A stretch of 8,574 nucleotides of DNA, from NCBI GenBank assembly GCA_036393295.1, contig DASWHF010000112.1:1-8574 (forward strand), given 5' to 3'. Position numbers and translations under genes: made by a program. The notes below the pieces were generated by a model. The model made no database searches and was not told the DNA's origin. It was given only the letters and a program-made list of their open reading frames with translations. Below, piece after piece: positions 1 through 6,382 of this stretch. This DNA is from DASWHF01 sp036393295. GTDB lineage: Bacteria; Pseudomonadota; Gammaproteobacteria; Acidiferrobacterales; UBA6901. Within the stretch, counting starts at the first letter, position 1, and each line of letters starts with the position of its first letter.

Positions 1-431
1 CTGCCGGTGCTGCCCGAGGTAAAGGCGATCGCCGCCAGCCGGTCGGCGGGAAACGCCGGCACCGCGAGCCCGGCCTCGGCAGCGCCGGCGTCGGCCGCCG
101 CGGGAAACGCCAGGACCGGCATGGGCGCGGCCTCGTCGGGCTGGTCGCTCAGGCAGTACAGGCTGGGATAATCGGCGCGCAGCGCCGCGAGTGCCTGCGG
201 GGCGCGGCTGGACGGGAACAGGCTGGCCTGGCCGCGCAGCAGCGCGGCGGTGAGCCCGACCAGGAAGCGGTAGCGGTCGTCGCAGTGATTGAGCAGATAG
301 CGGCCGTCGGGCAGGAGCTCGGCGAGCCGCGCCGCGTCGGCCAGCAATTGGCCGCGATGGATCGGCCGGCCGCCGCGCCAGGCGACGACCTGGTCGGCCG
401 GTCCCGCCGGCATCAGCGCGAGCTGCGTCAT
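1..431 (-). CDS. AMP-dependent aryl-acid:ACP ligase (acyl-CoA synthetase family), N-terminal part only
   Basis: This is the first 143 codons of an adenylate-forming ligase; the rest lies beyond the left edge of the window. My translation ends in IAFTSGSTG (TSGSTG at residues 138-143), the phosphate-binding A3 signature of acyl-CoA/aryl-acid ligases, at about the expected distance from the start. The ATG at 431-429 overlaps the TGA of the upstream membrane-protein gene (ATGA), which fixes the start and implies translational coupling. Family knowledge: in aryl-polyene and xanthomonadin clusters such a ligase (XanA2 in Xanthomonas) activates 3-hydroxybenzoate or a related aryl acid with ATP and loads it on the cluster's carrier protein. 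That role is inferred here from the adjacent carrier protein and chorismatase; the acid-binding pocket and the C-terminal lid are not in the window. There is no signal peptide, so it should be cytoplasmic. Confidence 0.85.
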   Translation of the reverse strand, partial: MTQLALMPAGPADQVVAWRGGRPIHRGQLLADAARLAELLPDGRYLLNHCDDRYRFLVGLTAALLRGQASLFPSSRAPQALAALRADYPSLYCLSDQPDEAAPMPVLAFPAAADAGAAEAGLAVPAFPADRLAAIAFTSGSTG

Positions 432-1114
432 TTGGCCGCCGCCCCGGTGCGCGCCGGCGCGTCGGCCGCACGGTGCATGGGATGGAGTGGGTCCTCGCGT
501 CCCAGCCGCATGAGGTTGCGCACGATGTTCTGCACCGCACCCGGGTCGCTGCCGCGCATGCGCAGCACGCGGTAGGCGTGCTGAATGACGATCATGGCCG
601 CGATCAGGCCGTAGTAGATCACGTTGGAGAACAGCGACCAGACCTCGAGCGGCGCGCTGAACGCGAGCGTAAGCGAAACCAGCGCCATGAGCGCGAAGAA
701 TGCCACCCAACCCCGGGTCATGTTGCGCGCGATGCGCATGACCTCCGTCGGCAGCGCCTCGTGGTAACGGATCTGGGCGAGGCGGATCAACCGCTCGACC
801 AACGGGATGGAGCCGCGGCGCAGGGTCACGGCGAAGAACATCAGCAGGCCGAGGTTGATCAGCACCGGCGGCAGGAACAAGGCGTACACCGAGCCGGTCA
901 TGAGGCTGGCGAGCCCGGTGGCGAACAGCAGGCCGTAGACCAGGTAACCGACGGGCGCCGGACGCCCGGCGCGCCGGCCGCCGAGCAGGATCAGGTACAC
1001 CAGGCTGGTGACGGCCAGCCCGGCCACCGCCAGCCACTCGGTGTCGAGCATGACCAGGGCATGCACCGCGAGCGGGTAGAGCAGCAGGCCGGCGATGACC
1101 AGAAAGGCGCGCAT
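428..1114 (-). CDS. COG4648-like inner-membrane protein of aryl-polyene clusters
   Basis: The product is a 228-residue polytopic membrane protein of unknown biochemical role. Hydrophobic stretches suggest about six membrane segments, near residues 3-23, 27-45, 55-72, 76-97, 135-153 and 163-182. A basic, charged loop lies at about 99-134 and a hydrophilic tail rich in Arg, Pro and Ala from about 184. Its position between a carrier protein and an AMP ligase is typical of the small COG4648 membrane protein found in aryl-polyene/xanthomonadin clusters, possibly an assembly or anchoring factor; this family call rests mainly on context, size and topology. The start at 1114 lies 15 bp after the carrier-protein stop, without a clear Shine-Dalgarno sequence. 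Its TGA overlaps the ligase ATG, so the three genes form one operon read leftwards. Confidence 0.8.
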   Translation of the reverse strand: MRAFLVIAGLLLYPLAVHALVMLDTEWLAVAGLAVTSLVYLILLGGRRAGRPAPVGYLVYGLLFATGLASLMTGSVYALFLPPVLINLGLLMFFAVTLRRGSIPLVERLIRLAQIRYHEALPTEVMRIARNMTRGWVAFFALMALVSLTLAFSAPLEVWSLFSNVIYYGLIAAMIVIQHAYRVLRMRGSDPGAVQNIVRNLMRLGREDPLHPMHRAADAPARTGAAAK

Positions 1115-1129
1115 GGGCGGTCGGACCGG

Positions 1130-1399
1130 TCAGCTCACGCGGTTCTGTTCGACGTGCCGGGACAGGGTCCGCAGCGAGAAGAAGATATCGGCGTTCTTCT
1201 TGTCGTCGGACTGCAGCTTGAAGCCGTATTTCTTCGAGATCGCCAGCGCCAGCTCCAGGGCGTCGATCGAATCCAGGCCCAGGCCCTCGCGGAACAGCGG
1301 CGCCTCGGGGTCGATCCCGGCGGGGTCCACGTCCTCGAGGTTCAGCGATTCCACGATCAGTGCCGCCACTTCCTTCTCAAGATTCGTCATTTCAGCCAT
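1130..1399 (-). CDS. Acyl carrier protein (phosphopantetheine-binding), aryl-polyene type
   Basis: An 89-residue acidic carrier protein. The attachment site is in GLGLDSIDALEL, with Ser44 of the DSI motif the expected 4'-phosphopantetheine acceptor. Helix I (about 5-20, LEKEVAALIVESLN), the loop with DPEAPLFREG and the helix II recognition sequence follow the standard ACP fold; length is normal. The DSID form of the site is common in dedicated pigment or polyketide carriers, whereas fatty-acid AcpP usually has DSLD. It is the first gene of the operon with the membrane protein and the ligase, so it is inferred to carry the aryl starter and growing polyene chain (role of XanC in Xanthomonas). 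An in-frame ATG at codon 4 (1390-1388) is an alternative start; neither has a good Shine-Dalgarno sequence. Cytoplasmic. Confidence 0.9.
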   Translation of the reverse strand: MAEMTNLEKEVAALIVESLNLEDVDPAGIDPEAPLFREGLGLDSIDALELALAISKKYGFKLQSDDKKNADIFFSLRTLSRHVEQNRVS

Positions 1400-1482
1400 G
1401 CGTGCATTACCCGTTGATGTCTCTCACTAATGTTCGCCAACCCGGCCGATGCCGGGCATGCCGTCCGCTCCCCTGCCATGGC

Positions 1483-1513
1483 ATTATGGATGGATTCTCA
1501 CCGATCTTGCCAA
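1483..1513 (-). promoter_or_regulatory. Weak sigma70-like promoter candidate for the carrier-protein operon
   Basis: Read on the minus strand, a -35-like TTGGCA (1513-1508) is followed by a -10-like CATAAT (1488-1483). The 19-nt spacing is longer than the optimal 17, so this is a tentative call. It would give a leader of roughly 75 nt before the ATG at 1399, containing the small hairpin at 1441-1456. Confidence 0.3.
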
Positions 1514-1552
1514 TTGCCGGAAGAAAGGCCCGGCGCGGAGGAGTAGCGATCT

Positions 1553-1666
1553 ATGGTCGGGTGTCCGTGCTGTGTCCAATGTATAGCCCAAGCGGCCGCG
1601 CGGCTCAATGCACCACCGCCGGCCGCGCGCCGGGACGATTGCCCCGGACGGCCGATTTTACGATAA
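1553..1666 (+). CDS. Possible small Cys-rich peptide (37 aa), unproven
   Basis: A 37-codon open frame starts with ATG at 1553 and ends with TAA at 1664-1666. It is preceded by GGAGGAG (1537-1543) with 9-nt spacing, the strongest Shine-Dalgarno sequence in the intergenic region. The peptide begins MVGCPCCVQCIAQ, with Cys at 4, 6, 7, 10 and 31; the rest is rich in Ala, Arg and Pro as expected of random GC-rich sequence. I do not recognise a family. It reads in the same direction as the halogenase and could be a leader peptide or small metal-binding protein, but a chance frame in 68%-GC-like sequence is at least as likely. Its stop overlaps the proposed halogenase -10 box, so it would need its own upstream promoter, and none is clear. 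Confidence 0.2.
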   Translation: MVGCPCCVQCIAQAAARLNAPPPAARRDDCPGRPILR

Positions 1667-1667
1667 T
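1639..1667 (+). promoter_or_regulatory. Sigma70-like promoter candidate for the halogenase gene
   Basis: TTGCCC (1639-1644) and GATAAT (1662-1667) are separated by exactly 17 nt and match the sigma70 consensus at 4/6 and 5/6 positions. Transcription would start near 1674, giving a leader of about 117 nt before the ATG at 1791. This is the best promoter-like pair I find on the plus strand upstream of the gene. Confidence 0.45.
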
Positions 1668-1790
1668 CCGGCCGCCGGTTCCTATAGGCCCTTGACCGCG
1701 ACGCCCGACTTTTCCCCGGAACGCCTTAGGCAGCCCCGCGCGAACCACAGCCAGACACCGTTAAGACCGCTACCCGGAGACCCGCACGCA

Positions 1791-3143
1791 ATGAGCACCG
1801 CCGCCGCCCACAGCGCCGCCACCAACGGCATCGCCCCCGAAAACCGCTGCGACGTGCTGGTCATCGGCGGCGGCCCGGGCGGCTCGACAATCTCGGCCTT
1901 CCTGGTCGAGCAGGGCTGGAACGTGGTGCTGCTGGAGAAGGACCACCATCCGCGCTTCCACATCGGCGAGTCACTGCTGCCGCTCAACATGCCGCTGCTC
2001 GAGCGGCTCGGGGTGCGCGAGGAGGTCGACCGGATCGGCCTCGAGAAGCTGGCCGCCGAGTTCAACTGCGAAGGCTACGAGCCGGTGACGTATTACTTCG
2101 GCCGGGCCATGGACAAGTCCTTCCCCTCGGCCTACGAGGTGCGGCGCTCGGAGTTCGACAACCTGCTGCTGCGCAACAGCCAGCGCAAAGGCACGCGCGT
2201 GCTGGAGGGCGTCAAGGTCACCGGCGTCGAGCTGCGTCCGGGCCGAACCTCGATCGTGAGCGCGGTCGACGAGGCCGGCGCGAGCAGCCGCTGGGAGGCC
2301 AGGGTGGTGGTCGACGCCAGCGGCCGCGACACCTTCTTCGCCAACCGCCAGAAGATGAAGCAGCGCAACCCGGCGCACAACAGCTCGGCGATCTTCGGCC
2401 ACTTCGAGGGCGCGGTGCGCCGCCCCGGCCGCGACGCGGGCAACATCAGCGTCTACTGGTTCGAGCACGGCTGGTACTGGATGATTCCGCTGCGCGACGG
2501 CGCGATGAGCGTCGGCGCGGTATGCTGGCCCTATTACCTGATGAGCCGCAGGAAGAGCGTCGACGAATTCTTCATGGACACCCTGGCGATGAACCCGATG
2601 GTCATGGAGCGGCTCAAGAACGCGCGGCTCATGGCGCCGGCCCTGGCCACCGGAAACTTCTCCTACCAGGCCGGGCGCATGGCCGGCGACGGCTGGCTGA
2701 TCGTCGGAGACGCCTACGCCTTCATCGACCCGGTGTTCTCGAGCGGGGTGTTCCTGGCGATGAACAGCGCCGAGCTCGGCGCCAAGGCGATCGACGCCGG
2801 ACTGCGCAGCGGCGACCTGTCGGCCGCCAGCCTCGGCCGGTACGAGAAGCAGATCCGCCGGGGCCTCAAGACCTTCTCCTGGTTCATCTACCGCATCACC
2901 ACGCCGGCGCTGCGCAAGATGTTCATGTCGCCGCGCAACCTGTTCCGGATGGAAGAGGCAGTGCTGTCGCTGCTGTCGGCCGACGTCTTCCGCGGCACGC
3001 CGATCCGCTTCCCGCTCGCCATGTTCAAGCTCATCTATTACGCCGCATCGATCATCAACTGGCGCGAGAGCCTCGCCTCCTACCGCCAGCGCCGGCGCGC
3101 CTGGCGCAGCAAGCTGGATTTCGTCTGGAAGAGCGGGGCCTAA
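1791..3143 (+). CDS. Flavin-dependent halogenase (tryptophan-halogenase superfamily), aryl-polyene associated
   Basis: The 450-residue product has the marks of an FADH2-dependent halogenase. The Rossmann FAD motif is GGGPGG (residues 26-31), followed by EKD at the end of beta-2 and HIGESLLP (57-64). The halogenase signature WxWxIP is present as WYWMIP (228-233), and the second signature, F-x2-P-x2-S-x-G, as FIDPVFSSG (311-319), following GDA. Lys86 in EKLAAEF is my candidate for the lysine that forms or guides the halogenating species. The protein would halogenate an electron-rich aromatic ring using chloride or bromide, O2 and FADH2 from a separate reductase not seen here. Context points to an aryl-polyene ring (xanthomonadins are brominated), not tryptophan. 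The start at 1791 has GGAG at 1776-1779 and places the FAD motif correctly; the frame stays open upstream to 1608 but lacks family features. The C-terminal part, about 360-450, is hydrophobic and basic, possibly membrane-associated. Confidence 0.9.
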   Translation: MSTAAAHSAATNGIAPENRCDVLVIGGGPGGSTISAFLVEQGWNVVLLEKDHHPRFHIGESLLPLNMPLLERLGVREEVDRIGLEKLAAEFNCEGYEPVTYYFGRAMDKSFPSAYEVRRSEFDNLLLRNSQRKGTRVLEGVKVTGVELRPGRTSIVSAVDEAGASSRWEARVVVDASGRDTFFANRQKMKQRNPAHNSSAIFGHFEGAVRRPGRDAGNISVYWFEHGWYWMIPLRDGAMSVGAVCWPYYLMSRRKSVDEFFMDTLAMNPMVMERLKNARLMAPALATGNFSYQAGRMAGDGWLIVGDAYAFIDPVFSSGVFLAMNSAELGAKAIDAGLRSGDLSAASLGRYEKQIRRGLKTFSWFIYRITTPALRKMFMSPRNLFRMEEAVLSLLSADVFRGTPIRFPLAMFKLIYYAASIINWRESLASYRQRRRAWRSKLDFVWKSGA

Positions 3144-4183
3144 GGCGCCTCGGCGACCAGGGCTTCGATCTCCAGCAGCAGGTCGGTGCGGCAGATGTCG
3201 GCGCGCAGGATCAGGCGCGGGACGCCGGGGGCGATGACGGCGTCGAGGCCGGCATGCACCAACGGCAGAAAGGCCGGGTCGCGGAGATAGACCTTGAGGT
3301 GGCTGACGCCGGCCAGCCCGTCGAAGCGCGCGCCGGTGTCGCGCGCCGTGTCCTCGATGAGCGCGCGCAGGTTGCGCAGGGTCTCCGCGAGCTGGGCCGC
3401 CGGATCGCCCGGATGGCGCGATTCGTGGCCGACGATGCTCGCGGTGCCGGAGACGAACAGGCAGGCGCCCTGCGGGAAGCGCTTGAGCGTGGCGCGCGCG
3501 AACGACGGGCTGCGCGGCCCGTACTGCGGCGGATAACGGTAGGCGCTCATCTGCCGCGGGTTCTCGCGATGCACGCCGGGCGCGCGCGCCGCGATGAAAT
3601 AGATCGTCAGCGGCCCGTCGCTGCTGCCGACCGCGCTGGCCGACGGCAGCTTGCCGTCGAAATCGCCGAAATGGTCGGCCAGCGCCTGGTAGCGGCCGCG
3701 GCAGAAGTGCTGGTAACGGTCGAGGCTGGCGCTGACCTTGGCGATCCCGGGAAAGTAATTCCACATGCGCAGCAGGTGCGGATAGCCGCGCGCCTCGATC
3801 AGCGCCAGGATCGCGGTATAGTGCCGCTCGACGGCGCCCTCGAAGGCCGGCTCGCGGAGCGGATCGACGCTGACGCTGCCGAACAGGAGCTCGGCGCTCT
3901 CGGCGACGGCGATGTCGCCGACGCGGTCATAGGCGACCGGCGCGGGGCTGGTCCACAGTTCTATGCGCGGCGGCGCATCGAGCTGCGTCATGCCGACGCG
4001 GGCATGGGGATGGCGCGCGCCCTCGAGGTCGCGCAGCCAGCCGCCGAAGTGGATCTCGCCGAGCACGTGCGCACCGTCGCCGGCGACCAGGCGCCGGGCC
4101 TCGTCGGGCCGGCAGTAATGCAGCGCCAGCGGCTGACCGGCGTGCGCGTCGGACGCATGACCCGCCTGACGGTGCGGCATCAT
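3140..4183 (-). CDS. xanB2: Chorismatase (FkbO/Hyg5/XanB2 family), hydroxybenzoate-forming
   Basis: The 347-residue protein matches the chorismatase family, which removes pyruvate from chorismate; XanB2 of Xanthomonas yields 3- and 4-hydroxybenzoate for xanthomonadin and ubiquinone. Recognisable blocks are MWNYFPGI (140-147), RYQHFCRGRYQAL (156-168), PRQMSAYRYPPQYG (209-222), PSFARA (226-231), SGTASIVGH (245-253) and RADICRTDLLLEIE (327-340), the last carrying Glu338, a good candidate for the catalytic acid near the C terminus. The second half has the RidA-like fold of the family. The Gly in SGTAS and Cys331 in ICR resemble what I recall of 3-hydroxybenzoate-forming (Hyg5-type) enzymes; this needs an alignment. 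The ATG at 4183 is chosen because GGAGG lies 7 nt upstream; a GTG at 4207 is less likely. It follows the DUF885 gene by 78 bp and converges on the halogenase with overlapping stops. Confidence 0.9.
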   Translation of the reverse strand: MMPHRQAGHASDAHAGQPLALHYCRPDEARRLVAGDGAHVLGEIHFGGWLRDLEGARHPHARVGMTQLDAPPRIELWTSPAPVAYDRVGDIAVAESAELLFGSVSVDPLREPAFEGAVERHYTAILALIEARGYPHLLRMWNYFPGIAKVSASLDRYQHFCRGRYQALADHFGDFDGKLPSASAVGSSDGPLTIYFIAARAPGVHRENPRQMSAYRYPPQYGPRSPSFARATLKRFPQGACLFVSGTASIVGHESRHPGDPAAQLAETLRNLRALIEDTARDTGARFDGLAGVSHLKVYLRDPAFLPLVHAGLDAVIAPGVPRLILRADICRTDLLLEIEALVAEAP

Positions 4184-4190
4184 GGCGCGA

Positions 4191-4195
4191 CCTCC
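4191..4195 (-). promoter_or_regulatory. Strong ribosome binding site deciding the chorismatase start
   Basis: GGAGG on the minus strand, 7 nt before the ATG at 4183-4181, supports that codon over the upstream in-frame GTG at 4207 and over the second ATG at 4180, which would have 10-nt spacing. Confidence 0.75.
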
Positions 4196-4261
4196 GCCAC
4201 GACCCACGGGCGCGGCGCACCGCCGCCGGACCGCCGCATCGACACCCCTGCCCCTGCTCGT

Positions 4262-5941
4262 TCAGGACTCACCGCGCACCTTGAAGACCTCGGACCGCAG
4301 CTGCGACCACAGCCCGTCGCCAAACTCCCGCCGCAACACCAGCGGCAACGCGATGGATCCCTGGGACAGCAGCCGGTCGTGAAATGATTTAAGGGTAAAG
4401 GGCCCGGCGTCCCGGCGCAAGCGCGTCCGCGCCGCGTCGATCAGCGCCCAACCGCAAGCATAGCCCATGGGCACGGTCGGGGCGCGGCTGTACCAGGTGA
4501 CGTCGGCCAGCGCCATGGCGCGCGGAAAATCGAGATAGCGCACCATGCGATCGACCGCCGCCTCGACGCTCTCGCCGGCGGTGTGCAGGTCGACGTCGAT
4601 CAGCACGCGCAGCGCCCGCCACAGCCGGTCCTTGAGCAGCAGGAAGCGCTGCTCGGGGCGGTCGAGGAAGCCCTCCTCCTGCATCATCTGTTCGCAGTAC
4701 AGCGCCCAGCCCTCGTACAGCGTCGCGGAGGCGTTGAGAAAGCGCGGCAGACTGCTCCCGCGCGGCGAGCGGTTGGCGGTCACGAACTGGAGATGGTGGC
4801 CGGGCCAGGCCTCGTGCACACAGGTGTGCATGACGCCGACGTAGTTGTGCTCGCCGAGATGCTCGGGCGCAGCCGGCGGCGTGACGTAATAGAGTCCCGG
4901 CTGGCGCGGGTCGCGCGGCGTCGGCACGCTGTAGGCGGCGAACGGGATCTGATGGCGCAGGAATCCGGGCGTCTCGACGACCGCCAGCTCGGCGTCCTGC
5001 GGCAAGGTCACCAGATCGTGGCGGGCGACGAAGTCGCGCGCCGCCTCCATCTGCCGGCGATACAGCGGCAGCAGCTCCGGCGGCGACGGATGGTCGGCCT
5101 GGATGCGCCGGGTGAGCGCGCCGACGTCGTCGCTGCCGCTCAGGCGCCGCGCGCAGGCCTTGAGCTCGGCGAGCGTGCGCTCGAACAGCTCGGCGCCGAA
5201 GTCGCGCAGCCCTGCGGCGTCGATGTCGAGGAAGTGCCGGCGCGCGAGCAGATGATCGAAATAGACCCGGCCGCAGGCGACCTCGCCCTGGGCGGCGGGA
5301 CCGATGTCCTGCTCCAGGAAGCGCGCGTAATCGAGCAAGGCGGTGCACGCGGCGTCGAGCCCGGCCGCGACCTGCTCCGGCCGCGCCAGGGCCGCGACCC
5401 GCGGCTCGGCCTTCAAGCCGCGCAGGAAATCGGCGCCGGCGCGCGCGGCGGTCACCGTGGTCGACAACCACAGCGGCGGGATGGCGTGGGGCTGCGCGGC
5501 GAGCAGCTCGCGGGCACCGTGCAAATGACCGGGGACCGCGGCGAGCCGCGCCGTCAGGCTCGCGCCGAAATCCTCGACCGGCCGGATCAGCAGCTGGTAG
5601 ATCGCCTCGACCGGCAGGTAACGGCCGGGGTCGGGGCGCTGTGGTTCGATGTCCAGCAAGCGCTCGTTCTCGAGGCGCGCGGCGTTGTACAGGAGCTCAC
5701 GATCGATGCGCTGATCGTTGTCGAGCGTCGCGGGATCGATCTCGTCGAGCGCCACCATCAGCTCGTCGTTGAGACAGACCAGGGCGCCGAGCTCGTCCGG
5801 GGTATAGGGCGTGAGGCGGTCGGCATAACCGGGCACGCCGGCGTCGACCGCCTCCTCCGGGTGGTAGCGGAACCAGGCGCGGTAGTAATCGTCGACCAGC
5901 CGGGCAAAACCCGGCCGCCGGGCGTTGGGATTGTCGTTCAC
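4262..5941 (-). CDS. DUF885 family protein, putative zinc metallopeptidase
   Basis: A 559-residue member of the DUF885 family. The family's metal-site motif is present as HEAWPGHHLQ (residues 376-385), an HE-x4-HH arrangement, with YEGWALYCEQMM (409-420) supplying a probable additional ligand, Glu410. An N-terminal FARLVDDYYRAWFRYHPEEAVDAGVPGYAD-type region (12-41) and YYVTPPAAPEH (351-361) also fit. Most of the chain is expected to be alpha-helical. Substrate is unknown; peptidase activity is inferred from the motif. Many family members are exported lipoproteins, but this one has no signal peptide or lipobox, so it should be cytoplasmic. The start is a GTG (5941-5939) overlapping the OsmC TGA as GTGA, with GAGG 4 nt upstream; the frame is open further upstream but there it is antisense-like sequence within osmC. 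Its job beside trp and chorismatase genes is not evident. Confidence 0.88.
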   Translation of the reverse strand: MNDNPNARRPGFARLVDDYYRAWFRYHPEEAVDAGVPGYADRLTPYTPDELGALVCLNDELMVALDEIDPATLDNDQRIDRELLYNAARLENERLLDIEPQRPDPGRYLPVEAIYQLLIRPVEDFGASLTARLAAVPGHLHGARELLAAQPHAIPPLWLSTTVTAARAGADFLRGLKAEPRVAALARPEQVAAGLDAACTALLDYARFLEQDIGPAAQGEVACGRVYFDHLLARRHFLDIDAAGLRDFGAELFERTLAELKACARRLSGSDDVGALTRRIQADHPSPPELLPLYRRQMEAARDFVARHDLVTLPQDAELAVVETPGFLRHQIPFAAYSVPTPRDPRQPGLYYVTPPAAPEHLGEHNYVGVMHTCVHEAWPGHHLQFVTANRSPRGSSLPRFLNASATLYEGWALYCEQMMQEEGFLDRPEQRFLLLKDRLWRALRVLIDVDLHTAGESVEAAVDRMVRYLDFPRAMALADVTWYSRAPTVPMGYACGWALIDAARTRLRRDAGPFTLKSFHDRLLSQGSIALPLVLRREFGDGLWSQLRSEVFKVRGES

Positions 5942-6357
5942 GCGACCTCGACGATTTCGAAATCGTGGGTGATGTTCGCGGTCTTGCCGAGCATGATCGA
6001 GGCCGAGCAGTACTTCTCGGCCGACAGCGTGACGGCGCGCTCGACCTGTTCCGGCTTGAGGCCGCGCCCGGCGACAATGAAATGCACGTGGATGCGGGTG
6101 AACACCTTCGGATCCTCCTTGGCCCGTTCGGCATCGATCCTGGCCTCGCAGCCGCGGATGTCCTGGCGCGAGCGTTTGAGAATATGCACGACGTCGAACG
6201 CCGTGCACCCGCCCATGCCGATCAGCACCGTCTCCATCGGCCGCGGGCCGCGGTTATGCCCGCCGTGGTCCGGCGGGCCGTCCATGGTGATGGTGTGGCC
6301 GGTCTCGGATTCGCCGGTGAAGCTCGCCTCGCCGGCCCATTTGATGGTCGCCTTCAT
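5938..6357 (-). CDS. OsmC/Ohr family protein, YhfA-like
   Basis: This 139-residue protein is a full-length OsmC-family protein. Two conserved cysteines are seen in the expected blocks: Cys51 in GMGGCTAFDVVHILKRSRQ (48-65) and Cys117 in EKYCSASIML (114-123). In OsmC/Ohr enzymes these are the peroxidatic and resolving cysteines that reduce organic hydroperoxides. The GPRPMETVLIG block (37-47) and the C-terminal KTANITHDFEIVE (125-137) are typical of the YhfA subgroup, for which the physiological role is not settled. The ATG at 6357 has GAGGG 7 nt upstream. It follows trpC by 25 bp and overlaps the DUF885 start by 4 bp, so it is probably cotranscribed with both. A TATATT hexamer in the short gap could be part of an internal promoter but has no good -35 partner. 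Cytoplasmic. Confidence 0.92.
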   Translation of the reverse strand: MKATIKWAGEASFTGESETGHTITMDGPPDHGGHNRGPRPMETVLIGMGGCTAFDVVHILKRSRQDIRGCEARIDAERAKEDPKVFTRIHVHFIVAGRGLKPEQVERAVTLSAEKYCSASIMLGKTANITHDFEIVEVA

Positions 6358-6382
6358 GATCCAACCCTCGATCCAAATATAG

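Larger units (their letters stand above)
1400..1790. other. Divergent intergenic region (391 bp) between carrier-protein operon and halogenase
   Basis: No conserved gene is recognised here. The region holds the plus-strand promoter candidate at 1639-1667, a weaker minus-strand candidate at 1483-1513, a short GC hairpin at 1441-1456 (cccggc / gccggg, loop cgat) that would lie in the carrier-protein leader, and a small open frame at 1553-1666. The 1400-1540 part contains AT-richer patches than the flanking genes. As the only shared upstream space of two pigment transcripts, it is where common regulation would be expected, but I see no recognisable operator. Confidence 0.7.

Noticed and set aside
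1608..1790. In-frame open extension of the halogenase upstream to an ATG at 1608
   Set aside because: The extra 61 residues lack family features, the ATG at 1791 has GGAG upstream and puts the FAD motif at residue 26, and the extension would cover the best promoter candidate.
1971..3764. Very long open frame antisense to the halogenase and running into the chorismatase region
   Set aside because: Composition is Arg/Ala/Pro/His-rich without recognisable domains, and it lies opposite a gene with intact catalytic motifs; typical of high-GC third-position shadows. The same applies to long plus-strand frames over 2522-4387 and 4583-6382.
4184..4207. GTG start at 4207 for the chorismatase
   Set aside because: It would read through the GGAGG ribosome site, and adds a low-complexity Gly/Arg start; the ATG at 4183 fits better.
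5951..5966. Perfect 16-bp palindrome acgatttcgaaatcgt as a possible operator
   Set aside because: It encodes the conserved DFEIV segment at the end of the OsmC protein, so the codons alone explain it, and it sits inside a coding region with no promoter nearby.
5942..6208. Upstream extension of the DUF885 gene to an ATG at 6208
   Set aside because: This part overlaps osmC in another frame and looks like shadow sequence; the GTG at 5941 overlaps the osmC stop in the usual coupled way.
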